64,000 nucleotides of DNA, from assembly GCF_002858715.1 (NCBI RefSeq), contig NZ_PJZH01000008.1, positions 88,487 through 152,486 of the forward strand, read 5' to 3'. Below, in pieces: positions 18,223 through 26,448 of this stretch (positions within the stretch are counted from its first letter, which is position 1; every line of letters begins with the position of its first letter). This stretch comes from Chimaeribacter coloradensis (GTDB lineage: Bacteria > Pseudomonadota > Gammaproteobacteria > Enterobacterales > Enterobacteriaceae). The position numbers were made by a program, and so were the translations under genes. The notes under the pieces were generated by a model. It saw only the letters and a list, made by a program, of their open reading frames with translations. It ran no database searches and was not told the DNA's origin.

Positions 18223-19254
18223 ATGAAAAAGTTATTACCAACCTCCACTGCCGGCAGCCTGCCTAAACCTTCCTGGCTGGCACAGCCAGAGACGCTGTGG
18301 TCACCGTGGAAATTGCAGGGTGAAGAACTCGTTGAGGGCAAACAGGATGCGCTGCGCGTAGGGCTGCAGGAGCAGCAACAGGCCGGGATTGATATCGTCA
18401 GTGACGGCGAGCAGACGCGCCAGCACTTCGTCACCACCTTTATTGAACACCTCAGCGGCGTGGATTTTGAAAAGCGCGAGATCGTAAAAATCCGCAACCG
18501 CTATGATGCCAGCGTCCCGACCGTGGTGGGCGAAGTGAGCCGCCAGAAGTCGGTATTTGTGGAGGATGCCAAATTCCTGCGCAGCCAGACTGACCAGCCG
18601 ATCAAATGGGCGCTGCCGGGCCCGATGACGATGATCGACACGCTGTATGACAACCACTATAAAAGCCGCGAAAAACTGGCCTGGGAATTTGCCAAAATCC
18701 TTAACCAGGAAGCGAAAGAATTAGAGGCGGCGGGTGTCGATATTATCCAGTTTGATGAACCTGCTTTTAACGTCTTCTTTGATGAGGTGAACGACTGGGG
18801 CATTGCCACGCTTGAACGCGCCATCGAAGGGCTGAAATGCGAAACGGCGGTGCATATCTGCTATGGCTACGGCATCAAAGCCAATACCGACTGGAAAAAG
18901 ACGCTGGGGTCCGAGTGGCGGCAATATGAGGAAATCTTCCCCAAACTGCAAAAATCCAATATCGATATCGTCTCGCTGGAGTGCCAGAACTCCCATGTGC
19001 CGATGGAGCTGATTGAGCTTATCCGCGGTAAAAAAGTGATGATCGGCGCGATCGACGTGGCAACCAACGCCATTGAAACCCCGGAAGAGGTGGCCGCGAC
19101 GCTGCGCAAAGCGCTGCAATTCGTGGATGCCGACAAGCTCTACCCATGCACCAACTGCGGCATGGCCCCGCTGTCCCGCCATGTGGCCAGAGGCAAGCTG
19201 AATGCGCTGAGCGCAGGCGCAGAGATTGTCCGCAAAGAGTTGCTGGCGAAATAA
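18223..19254 (+). CDS. mesD: MesD, core MetE-type methionine synthase
   Basis: This 343-residue protein contains only the C-terminal catalytic barrel of cobalamin-independent methionine synthase. Homocysteine and zinc sites are visible: STAGSLPKPSW at the N-terminus, DEPAF near 178, HICYGYG (His211, Cys213), SLECQNSH near 251 and CTNCGM (Cys312). It lacks the N-terminal half of MetE that binds folate polyglutamate, so it should take its methyl group from a non-folate donor, as described for MesD. It is co-transcribed with mesX. A perfect 18-bp palindrome follows the stop. Confidence 0.92.
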   Translation: MKKLLPTSTAGSLPKPSWLAQPETLWSPWKLQGEELVEGKQDALRVGLQEQQQAGIDIVSDGEQTRQHFVTTFIEHLSGVDFEKREIVKIRNRYDASVPTVVGEVSRQKSVFVEDAKFLRSQTDQPIKWALPGPMTMIDTLYDNHYKSREKLAWEFAKILNQEAKELEAAGVDIIQFDEPAFNVFFDEVNDWGIATLERAIEGLKCETAVHICYGYGIKANTDWKKTLGSEWRQYEEIFPKLQKSNIDIVSLECQNSHVPMELIELIRGKKVMIGAIDVATNAIETPEEVAATLRKALQFVDADKLYPCTNCGMAPLSRHVARGKLNALSAGAEIVRKELLAK

Positions 19255-19261
19255 GAAACGT

Positions 19262-19279
19262 GGGCGATCGCGATCGCCC
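19262..19279. repeat. Perfect 18-bp palindrome after mesD
   Basis: GGGCGATCGCGATCGCCC is fully self-complementary and lies seven bases after the mesD stop. As RNA it would form a tight hairpin. It is followed by a pyrimidine-rich CTCTCCCCC rather than Ts, so termination is possible but not certain. Confidence 0.55.
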
Positions 19280-19729
19280 TCTCCCCCGCTCTCTCAGCGC
19301 CGCCATGATCGCATTGTGGCGCTGCTCCCTCGTTCAATCTGCCCGGCACGTTGGCAATAACAATGGTTGCCTTTCCTTAATGCCACATTTCACCTGCAAA
19401 ATAATTTTCACTTTCCGCTTACTCTGTCTTTACAGACCGCAATAACCTGGCCTCCATGGCAAAGATAATGAAAACGAAGGTTTTCTTTTCTTCAATTCCC
19501 GTTTCGGTTCCAAACAGAGTCACAGAATAAAATTTGTCCCTATACATGCCAAATGAACCCATACAAATATTGTGGTCATGGCGGCGGTATGCTAATTATG
19601 CATGTACCCTGCTAAACAGATAAGTGAATTGATGGAGGTAAAGAAGCCCACTCTCGATAAATATATTGATTCAACGAAATATATAATTTTGACCATTATC
19701 AAGATTGATGATTTATAAGGAAATAAAGA
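19280..19729. other. Intergenic region, increasingly AT-rich
   Basis: No gene is called here. GC drops after about 19.37 kb, marking the left boundary of the toxin-immunity insert at 19.7-20.6 kb. The last 100 bases hold the likely promoter and an AAGGAAAT ribosome site for the next gene. Confidence 0.5.
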
Positions 19730-20146
19730 ATGGCTATACCCGTGTACTTATGGCTCACTGATGATGCAGGAAATCTCGTAAAAGGCTCTGTTGATATAGT
19801 TAGCTCGAAAGGGTTTTACCTCAATGGAACCTACCAGTTTTCCGCAAAATACTCAGGAAAGCCGGGTTACAAAGACAACAGCGCAAATGAATGTATAAAG
19901 GGTAAAGGCCCGATCCCACGCGGCAGATACACAATCGGTGACCCTTTCTATCATCCTAAGACACGTGCATGGACGATGCGGCTCACCCCCTCAACCTCGA
20001 ACTCTATGTGCGGCCGGGATGGTTTCATGATCCACGGAGATAGTTCAAAACATCCAGGCGAAGCTTCAGAGGGTTGTATCATTGTCGATTTACCAGGCCG
20101 AAAAGCAATTGCTGCAAGTGGTGATCACTCGCTGACTGTGGAGTAA
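19730..20146 (+). CDS. T6SS effector: short Hcp N-terminus fused to a Tlde1-like L,D-transpeptidase domain
   Basis: This 138-residue protein has two parts. Residues 1 to about 27 (MAIPVYLWLTDDAGNLVKGS onward) match the first strand of Hcp almost exactly. Residues about 34-138 resemble the Salmonella Tlde1 toxin: YSGKPGYKDN, GKGPIPRGRYTIG, FMIHGDSSKHPG and EASEGCIIV, with catalytic-type His102, Ser113 and Cys116. Tlde1 enzymes cut or exchange D-amino acids in peptidoglycan stems in the target periplasm. The rest of Hcp (about 130 residues) is missing, so the fusion cannot form a ring on its own. The next gene encodes a periplasmic protein, as expected for immunity. Confidence 0.85.
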   Translation: MAIPVYLWLTDDAGNLVKGSVDIVSSKGFYLNGTYQFSAKYSGKPGYKDNSANECIKGKGPIPRGRYTIGDPFYHPKTRAWTMRLTPSTSNSMCGRDGFMIHGDSSKHPGEASEGCIIVDLPGRKAIAASGDHSLTVE

Positions 20147-20151
20147 TTTTT

Positions 20152-20595
20152 ATGAAAAAGGCGCTTATAGGTATTTTTATCACCGTGCCATTTTTTTCAT
20201 ATGCCGTAGAAAATAGATGTGCAATCGTCGGTAGTTGGATGGAGCAGTCTCTGTTTGATGCAGTCACGCATGATTTAAATATTGACGCTGCGGTTATCCA
20301 GCGCCACAAAATGAAAGTGAATGTTATGGATATTTCTCCTGTCTCTGAAGTGCTTGCGAGGCAGCTTGCCAGAACCGATAGTAATGCAGATAAGCAGAGA
20401 AATGGGGAAGCTCTCTTGCCTGAGGGTGATTATTTCGAAAGCTATTACACCAACGGGGCAAAAAACATCACGGCCAGATATATATTCGTGAACAATAAAG
20501 GCCAAAGCGATACGTTCATCGCTTCAAGCATTATAAATAATGATGAATGTTCTGTACGCTTTAATGGCTATCTGATTCTGTCACGTCAATTCTAG
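20152..20595 (+). CDS. Periplasmic immunity protein of the Tlde1-like effector (Tldi1 role)
   Basis: This 147-residue precursor has a clear signal peptide (MKKALIGIFITVPFFSYA, cleavage near 18) and a small exported domain with cysteines near residues 23 and 136 that could pair. It starts five bases after the effector stop, with GGAG eight bases upstream inside the effector's end. Tlde1 toxins act in the periplasm and are neutralised there by a secreted immunity protein encoded directly downstream; position, size and export signal all fit. I cannot confirm sequence homology to known Tldi1 by eye. Confidence 0.72.
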   Translation: MKKALIGIFITVPFFSYAVENRCAIVGSWMEQSLFDAVTHDLNIDAAVIQRHKMKVNVMDISPVSEVLARQLARTDSNADKQRNGEALLPEGDYFESYYTNGAKNITARYIFVNNKGQSDTFIASSIINNDECSVRFNGYLILSRQF

Positions 20596-20644
20596 CAACC
20601 GCTCTCTAAGATTTTCATCGAAATCAGAATCACTCAGCAATAAT

Positions 20645-20671
20645 AAAAGGATCCTTAGCGGATCCTTTTTT
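20645..20671 (+). terminator. Intrinsic terminator after the toxin-immunity pair
   Basis: AAAAGGATCC pairs perfectly with GGATCCTTTT around a TTAGC loop, ending in six Ts. The A-tract on the other side makes it usable in both directions; the leftward LLM gene ends at 20728. Confidence 0.85.
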
Positions 20672-20727
20672 ACGTGTTAATTTTCCTGCTCAGGCTTTTA
20701 TCAGCAGCCCTGCCGTTATCCCCGCCC

Positions 20728-22029
20728 TTATACCACCGGCAGGCCGAGGTTTTCGCGCAGGGTGGCGAATTCGTACTCCTCACGGAACAGGCCGCGGCGG
20801 CGCAGTTCCGGGATCACCAGCTCCACAAACAGGTCCAGCTGTTCCGACATAATGGCCGGCATGATGTTAAAGCCATCGGCACCGCCCTGTTCCAGCCACA
20901 GCTCGAAATCATCTGCGATGTCCTCTGCCGTGCCGACAATCACGCGGTGCCCGCGCGACCCGGCTGCCACGGCCGCCAGTTCACGCAGCGTCAGGTTTTC
21001 GCGTTTCGCCATGTCTGTCATCAGTTTGACGCGGCTCTGGTTGCCCTCCCCCAGCGGCACCTCCGGCACCGGGCCATCCAGCGGGTACTGGCTGAGATCC
21101 ATGCTGAAACGCAGCGACAGCTGGCGCAGGCCATTCTCAATATCCACCAGCGTGTTCAATTCCTTCCACAGCGCTTTTGCCTCTTCACGCGTGCGGCCGA
21201 TGATCGGCATCACGCCGGGCATGATCACCACGTGGTCCGGGTTGCGCCCGGCGGCAATCACCTGGTCTTTCTGGGCGCGGTAGAAGGCCTGCGCCTCCTC
21301 AAGGCTGGCGGCAGCAGTGAAGATCACTTCCGCAGTTTCAGCCGCCAGCTTCTGGCCATCGGCAGAGGAACCGGCTTCGATAATCACCGGGCGGCCCTGC
21401 GGCGAACGGGTAATGTTCAGTGGCCCCTGCACCTGGAAATGCTCGCCCTGATGGTTGATCGGCTTGATTTTGTCATCGACAAAGTAGTCACCGGTCTCTT
21501 TGTTGGGCTGCACGGCACCGGCTTCCCAGCCTTCCCACAACTTGTACGCAACCTCGAGGAATTCACGCGCGCGGGCATAGCGTGACGCATGGTCAGGCAT
21601 ATCGCTGCGGCTGAAGTTGCGCGCCACATCGGTGGAAAACGAGGTCACGACGTTCCACGCTGCACGGCCACGGCTGATGTGGTCCAGCGAGGAGAAGCTG
21701 CGCGCCATGGTAAAAGGATCGCTGAAGGTGGTCGAGGCGGTCGCGGCCAGGCCAATGCGCGTGGTGTTGACCGCCAGCGCCGAGAGCATCGTCAGCGGCT
21801 CCAGGCGTGCCATGGTCGACGGCAGGCGGTACATGCTGGTGGCCAGCGCATCACCGACAAAGAACAGGTCGAATTTGCCCGCTTCCGCTTTTTTCGCAAG
21901 GGTGATCAGCCAGTCGATGTCAGTCGGGTCGCCCAGATGCTGTGTCAGACGCCAGCCGCTCACATGCTGGCCCACCGGTTGAACGAAAAGGCCGAGCCGC
22001 AGGCGGCGTGAGGATGTTGCGCGGTCCAT
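20728..22029 (-). CDS. FMN-dependent monooxygenase, NtaA/SnaA/DszA (YxeK-like) family
   Basis: This 433-residue luciferase-like flavin monooxygenase has the subfamily signatures FVGDALATSMYRLPSTMARLEP, TASTTFSDPFTMAR, GRAAWNVVTSF and RPVIIEAGSS. Members use FMNH2 supplied by a separate reductase to break C-S or C-N bonds. In B. subtilis the relative YxeK oxidises N-acetyl-S-(2-succino)cysteine to release N-acetylcysteine. Here the GNAT, M20, PrpD and ABC-transporter partners of the yxe operon all lie within 11 kb, so the same type of reaction is inferred. It is transcribed after the Fe-ADH gene. Confidence 0.88.
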   Translation of the reverse strand: MDRATSSRRLRLGLFVQPVGQHVSGWRLTQHLGDPTDIDWLITLAKKAEAGKFDLFFVGDALATSMYRLPSTMARLEPLTMLSALAVNTTRIGLAATASTTFSDPFTMARSFSSLDHISRGRAAWNVVTSFSTDVARNFSRSDMPDHASRYARAREFLEVAYKLWEGWEAGAVQPNKETGDYFVDDKIKPINHQGEHFQVQGPLNITRSPQGRPVIIEAGSSADGQKLAAETAEVIFTAAASLEEAQAFYRAQKDQVIAAGRNPDHVVIMPGVMPIIGRTREEAKALWKELNTLVDIENGLRQLSLRFSMDLSQYPLDGPVPEVPLGEGNQSRVKLMTDMAKRENLTLRELAAVAAGSRGHRVIVGTAEDIADDFELWLEQGGADGFNIMPAIMSEQLDLFVELVIPELRRRGLFREEYEFATLRENLGLPVV

Positions 22030-22077
22030 AGAAGATTCCTGGTCTGTAAAAATGACAATGTGCGCCGCAGCGCACGC

Positions 22078-23148
22078 TTAAAAAGGGTTTTCGGTCGCCA
22101 GCAGCGCCTGTTCCAGCGCCGCAGCGGAAACGGTAAACGGCAGGCGTTCGGCGGCCCCCTGCGGGAAAGTGATCTGCTGCGCGATGCGGCGGATGGCGGC
22201 CTGGCGGTCGCCGTCCAGCGCGGGAAGCTGTAACGGCATGTCGTATTGGCGCAGCAGCGCCAGCAGCCCGGCGTCCGGTACGCCGTCATGCTCAATCAGC
22301 GACTGCACCAGCAGGCTGTAACCGACTTTCTCGCCGTGCAGCCAGGCGTGCAGCTCCGGCTGGCGGGTCAGGCGGTTATGGATGGCATGGGCAAAGCCCG
22401 GCGTGGGCACCACATCGCGCACGCTGTTCGCCAGCCCGGCCAGCACGATATTGGCATCAATGACGTTGACCAGTTCCGGCGTCACCTGCTGTTGCCGGTT
22501 GGCGGCGACGGCGGCGTCACCGTATTGCCGGTAGGTCTCCAGCGCCTGCTGCGCGGTCATCACTTTCAGGCCCAGGGCCAAATCATGCGGGTTCCGGCGC
22601 TGGTAGGGGCGGAACTCATAATATTTGGCGAGCGCATCCACAATGCCCGCCTTCAGGTAGCGCACGTCGCTTTGCGCGATCACCTCGCTGTCCACCAGCA
22701 CCAGATCCGGCATTTTCTTCAGCGGCTGGCTGCGCACATAGCCCCCGTCGGCGGTATAGATGATGGCCACCGGTGACCAGGCCGCGCAGGTGGCGGCCAG
22801 GGTGGCGAAGTTCACCAGCCTGATGTCCGGGAGCTGGCCGGCGGCGGCTTTCGCGGCATCCAGCACGCGCCCGCCGCCGATTGCCAGCAGCAGTTCTGCG
22901 CCCTGTTGTTGCGTGTTCTGTGTTAACCCGGCGATGGCCTCATCGGTACATTCACCGTGGAGATACTCCAGCTGCCAGCGGATCCCATTCGCTTCCAGGC
23001 TCTGGCTTACTCCGGGATTCACTGCCTGCCAGGCCTGAGGGGAAGTCAAAATACGGATGTGCGTGGCGTAAGGTTTAATAAATTCACCCGCGCGGGCGCG
23101 CAGGCCTGCCTCATGGGCATAGGCAGACGGAGATTTAATCGCTAACAC
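22078..23148 (-). CDS. Iron-containing alcohol dehydrogenase family, HcxA/YbdH-like
   Basis: This 356-residue member of the GldA/DhaQ-type dehydrogenases has an NAD-binding IGGGRVLDAAKA, NFATLAATCAAWSP, the metal region LKAGIVDALAKYYE and FAHAIHNRLT, then LHGEKVGYSLLVQ. Several of these match E. coli HcxA (YbdH), a hydroxycarboxylate dehydrogenase reducing 2-oxo acids such as oxaloacetate and 2-oxoglutarate. The start is GTG with AGGG seven bases before. As first gene of a leftward operon with the YxeK-like monooxygenase, it could reduce the oxo-acid released by that enzyme. This role is inferred. Confidence 0.82.
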   Translation of the reverse strand: MLAIKSPSAYAHEAGLRARAGEFIKPYATHIRILTSPQAWQAVNPGVSQSLEANGIRWQLEYLHGECTDEAIAGLTQNTQQQGAELLLAIGGGRVLDAAKAAAGQLPDIRLVNFATLAATCAAWSPVAIIYTADGGYVRSQPLKKMPDLVLVDSEVIAQSDVRYLKAGIVDALAKYYEFRPYQRRNPHDLALGLKVMTAQQALETYRQYGDAAVAANRQQQVTPELVNVIDANIVLAGLANSVRDVVPTPGFAHAIHNRLTRQPELHAWLHGEKVGYSLLVQSLIEHDGVPDAGLLALLRQYDMPLQLPALDGDRQAAIRRIAQQITFPQGAAERLPFTVSAAALEQALLATENPF

Positions 23149-23172
23149 GGCGTTACCCTGATTAAATGGAAG

Positions 23173-23227
23173 GCTATAACGGATAAAGTAGAGTAATTAC
23201 AGAGAGTTAATAGGGGTTTGTTATAGC
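23173..23227. promoter_or_regulatory. Spaced inverted repeat in the divergent promoter region
   Basis: GCTATAAC and GTTATAGC form a perfect 8-bp inverted repeat 39 bp apart in the 267-bp gap between the divergent Fe-ADH and GNAT genes. It could be a regulator or looping site for both halves of the cluster. No binding protein can be named. Confidence 0.4.
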
Positions 23228-23415
23228 GCTGTTTATTTTCTGCATACTACGGTAAATAGCGATTTAAGCAATAAAAAACCGGGCGTTTCATTTTCACAAA
23301 TTTGTATTAGCTTAGTTATTTTTCAGATATAGCGGGCCGGGCCTTTGCTGTTAATCTCAATCCCTTCAAAGGCTCACTTAATAAACCGCCGGCATGGCGG
23401 TTTCCCGGGAAGACT

Positions 23416-23961
23416 ATGCAACTCGATTTTCGCCAGGTCAGAGAGGATGAAGTGGATATCTATCTGGCGCTGATGCATGCCGCCTATGCGCCGGTAAAAG
23501 CGCTGGGCATCCGTTTTGATGCCGCCACGGCCAGCCGCGAACAGGCGCTGCGCCATCTGCAAAGCCACGGGGTTTATGCGTTGTATGCCAACGGTGACAT
23601 GGTCTCCTCGGTGACCCTGCGCTACCCCTGGGGGCCGCTGCCCGGCCCGTTTGGCCTGCCGCACATCGGCTGGTTCGGCGCGCACCCGGATTACCCCGGG
23701 CAGCATTTTGGCCGCCAGGTGCAGGACCGCTTAGAGCAGGAGATCCTCATCGGCCAGCTGCGCGCGCCTGCGGTTTCGCTCGGCACCGCCACCAATCATC
23801 CGTGGCTGAAAGAGATGTACCTGAAGCGGGGCTTCCAGCCGATGCATACCACTGACCTGGGTAAAGGTCATATCACCCTCTATATGAAAAAAGTGCTGGA
23901 TGCGTCCGCACATGACGCCTGGCTGACCCGGCAGGCCGCACCACAAGGGAATAAGGCATGA
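23416..23961 (+). CDS. GNAT-family N-acetyltransferase, YxeL role
   Basis: This 181-residue GNAT protein has the acetyl-CoA-binding region HPDYPGQHFGRQVQDRLEQE and the late ATNHPWLKEMYLKRGFQP strand-helix. In the B. subtilis yxe operon an N-acetyltransferase (YxeL) acetylates S-(2-succino)cysteine before oxidation. This gene overlaps the M20 deacylase gene by four bases (ATGA) and faces the monooxygenase operon, so the same acetylation step is inferred. The substrate is not provable from sequence. Confidence 0.82.
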   Translation: MQLDFRQVREDEVDIYLALMHAAYAPVKALGIRFDAATASREQALRHLQSHGVYALYANGDMVSSVTLRYPWGPLPGPFGLPHIGWFGAHPDYPGQHFGRQVQDRLEQEILIGQLRAPAVSLGTATNHPWLKEMYLKRGFQPMHTTDLGKGHITLYMKKVLDASAHDAWLTRQAAPQGNKA

Positions 23962-25112
23962 GTACCACAGATTACGCGGCGCTGGGCGAACACCTCATCG
24001 CCTTCCGCCATGAATTGCACCGTTTCCCGGAACTCTCGAACCAGGAAGTTGAAACCACCGCCCGTTTGCGCCAACAGCTGGAGCAACACCAGATCCGCAT
24101 CCTCGACCTGCCGCTGAAAACCGGGCTGGTTGCGGAAGTGGGCCAGCCACAGGGGCCGCTGATTGTGCTGCGTGCGGACATCGACGCGCTGCCGATTGAG
24201 GAGCAGTCCGGCGTCAGCTACGGCTCAGAGCGCCCGGGGGTGATGCACGCCTGCGGCCATGATTTCCACAGCGCCGCGGCGCTGGGCGCGGCGATCCTGT
24301 TGAAGCAGCAGGAAGCCACGTTGCCGGGCCGGGTGCGCATCCTGTTCCAGGCGGCAGAAGAGACCGGCCAGGGTGCGCCGGAGGTGATCGCCACCGGTGC
24401 ATTAACCGGTGCCGCAGCGATTTTCGGCATCCATAACGATCCCTCCCTCCCGCCGGGGGTGATCGGCAGCAAAGCCGGCCCGCTCACCGCCGCCGTGGAC
24501 CGCTTTGAGATCACGGTGACCGGCACCGGCAGCCATGCCGCCAAGCCCCACCAGGGTAATGACCCGATTGTGATTGCGGCGCAGATTGTCTCGGCCGCGC
24601 AGACGCTGATCAGCCGGAACGCCCCTTCCGCCGATAACGCCGTGGTCTCGGTTACCCAGATCCACAGCGGCAGCACCTGGAACGTCATCCCCGACAGCGC
24701 CTGGCTGGAGGGCACGGTACGCACCTTCTCACAGGCGACCCGCGAACGCCTTGAACAGCGCTTCCGCGCCCTCGCGGAGGGCATCGGTGCGGCCTTTGAC
24801 GCGCAGGTCAGGTTCGACTGGCATGCCGGGCCGCCGTCGGTAATGAACGATGCGCACTGGGCGGAGTTTGCCCTGCGGCAGGCCGACGCCAGCGGGTTTG
24901 AAGGCCGCGTGGTAGAGGCCAGCCCGATCGGTGAAGATTTCGCCTTCTACCAGCAGCAATTGCCCGGTGCCTTTATGATGGTCGGCACCGGCGAACCTTA
25001 TGCGCTGCACCACCCGGCATTCCGCGTGAATGATGAGGTGCTGCTGCCCACGGCGCGCTATCTGGCCGATCTGGCGCGGGCGGCGCTCCAGCACCCGGGG
25101 CTGCCCCAATGA
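23958..25112 (+). CDS. M20-family amidohydrolase, YxeP-like deacetylase
   Basis: This 384-residue M20D peptidase-family amidohydrolase has RADIDALPIEEQSG, the metal site HACGHDFHSAAALG, AAEETGQGAPE (catalytic and metal glutamates) and a dimerisation lid (GTGSHAAKPHQGNDPI). It should hydrolyse N-acyl amino acids; the B. subtilis homologue YxeP removes the acetyl group from N-acetylcysteine at the end of the 2-succinocysteine route. It is sandwiched, with four-base overlaps, between the GNAT and PrpD genes. Cytoplasmic, with no signal peptide. Confidence 0.9.
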   Translation: MSTTDYAALGEHLIAFRHELHRFPELSNQEVETTARLRQQLEQHQIRILDLPLKTGLVAEVGQPQGPLIVLRADIDALPIEEQSGVSYGSERPGVMHACGHDFHSAAALGAAILLKQQEATLPGRVRILFQAAEETGQGAPEVIATGALTGAAAIFGIHNDPSLPPGVIGSKAGPLTAAVDRFEITVTGTGSHAAKPHQGNDPIVIAAQIVSAAQTLISRNAPSADNAVVSVTQIHSGSTWNVIPDSAWLEGTVRTFSQATRERLEQRFRALAEGIGAAFDAQVRFDWHAGPPSVMNDAHWAEFALRQADASGFEGRVVEASPIGEDFAFYQQQLPGAFMMVGTGEPYALHHPAFRVNDEVLLPTARYLADLARAALQHPGLPQ

Positions 25113-26425
25113 GCCTGACTGCCGCCCTGGCCGGACGGATCGTCCACAGCCAGCCGGATGCCGCGGCGCGCGACCACGCGCGTGAAGGCGTGCGGGATTT
25201 TCTGGCGGTGACCTGGCCGGTGTTACAGGGCCATGTGCCTGACAGCGGCTTACCGGCGCTGCGTACCCTGTATGGCGACGGCAGCGTGCGTTCGCAGGCG
25301 CTGCTGCTGGGCTATGCCGGCCACGCCCTCGACTATGATGATTTTCATGCTGATTTTCGCGGCCACCCCAGCGTGGTGATCCTGCCGGCGCTGTTTGCCT
25401 GGCACCACCACCACCCGGGGGCAAGCGTTGAGCAATTCTGTGAGGCCTACGCCATCGGCGTGGAAACGGCGGGCCGTCTGGGGCTGGCGGTGAGCCAGCA
25501 GCACTACGCGCTGGGCTATCACAACACCGCGACGCTGGGCACCCTTGCGGCGGCCGCGGCGCTGGCCCGTTTCCTGGATCTTACGGAGGCCGACACCGCA
25601 ACCCTGCTGGGGATCGCAGCCACCCAGGCCAGCGGCCTGCGCGCGCAGTTTGGCTCCCTGGTGAAACCGCTGCATGCCGGTTTCGCCGCTGAGCGCGCGG
25701 TCACCGCCGCCCAGCTGACGCTGGCGGGCATAGACGGCAGGCAGAGCGGGGTGATTAACGCCTTTCTCGACGCCGGCAGCCGGGGCGAGGCGCAGCCGGA
25801 AAAATTGCTGGAGAACTGGGGCGCGCCCTGGCGGATCAGCGCGCCCGGGCTGGAGTTCAAGCCCTTCCCGACCTGCGCCGGGACACACAGCGCGGCGGAA
25901 GCAGCACGCCTGTTGCGCCGGCGCTGGCTGGCAAGCGGCCGGCCCCTTGAGGCGCTGCTGGATCAGATCGCGGATATTACCGTCGCTTTCCCGCCAGGCG
26001 GGGATATCGCCGCCTCGGTGCGGGTGCCCACCACGGGGATTGAGGCGCGCTTCAGCCTGGAATATGTGATTGCCGCGATGCTGATCTACGGCGACCTGCG
26101 GTTGCAGGACTTTGCCGAAGGCGACCTCAACCCGGGGATTATGCCGTTGGCCGTCCGAGTACGCCGCACCCCGGACAGCGCCGCGCCGCCGGATGCGCTT
26201 AACCCGGCGCTGCGCTTCCACGACGTGACCTTGTCACTTCAGGACGGTATGACGCTGAACCAGCGCCGCACCCGTCAGGAATCACTGGCGGAGGGCGTGG
26301 ATGTCGGCGGAAAACTGCGGGCGGCATTGCGCGGGGACGCCCCGGCACTGCTGGACCACAGCGCGCTGCGCTCAACGGCGGATCTGCAGGCCGTCGGCGA
26401 TGCCCTGTTGCAAGGTATCGCCTGA
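25109..26425 (+). CDS. MmgE/PrpD-family protein, YxeQ-like
   Basis: This 438-residue member of the MmgE/PrpD (2-methylcitrate dehydratase-like) family has the segment AGHALDYDDFHADFRGHPS, the family's HxxDxDD-type core. Further signatures are YHNTATLGTLAAAAALARF, GFAAERAVTAAQLTL and KPFPTCAGTHSA. The family contains dehydratases and isomerases of tricarboxylate-like acids. The B. subtilis yxe operon ends with such a gene (YxeQ), which may epimerise or dehydrate the succinyl part. It overlaps the M20 gene by four bases and converges on the molybdoenzyme gene. Confidence 0.88.
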   Translation: MSLTAALAGRIVHSQPDAAARDHAREGVRDFLAVTWPVLQGHVPDSGLPALRTLYGDGSVRSQALLLGYAGHALDYDDFHADFRGHPSVVILPALFAWHHHHPGASVEQFCEAYAIGVETAGRLGLAVSQQHYALGYHNTATLGTLAAAAALARFLDLTEADTATLLGIAATQASGLRAQFGSLVKPLHAGFAAERAVTAAQLTLAGIDGRQSGVINAFLDAGSRGEAQPEKLLENWGAPWRISAPGLEFKPFPTCAGTHSAAEAARLLRRRWLASGRPLEALLDQIADITVAFPPGGDIAASVRVPTTGIEARFSLEYVIAAMLIYGDLRLQDFAEGDLNPGIMPLAVRVRRTPDSAAPPDALNPALRFHDVTLSLQDGMTLNQRRTRQESLAEGVDVGGKLRAALRGDAPALLDHSALRSTADLQAVGDALLQGIA

Positions 26426-26448
26426 CGGCCGGAGGGTGATGGCGGGCG

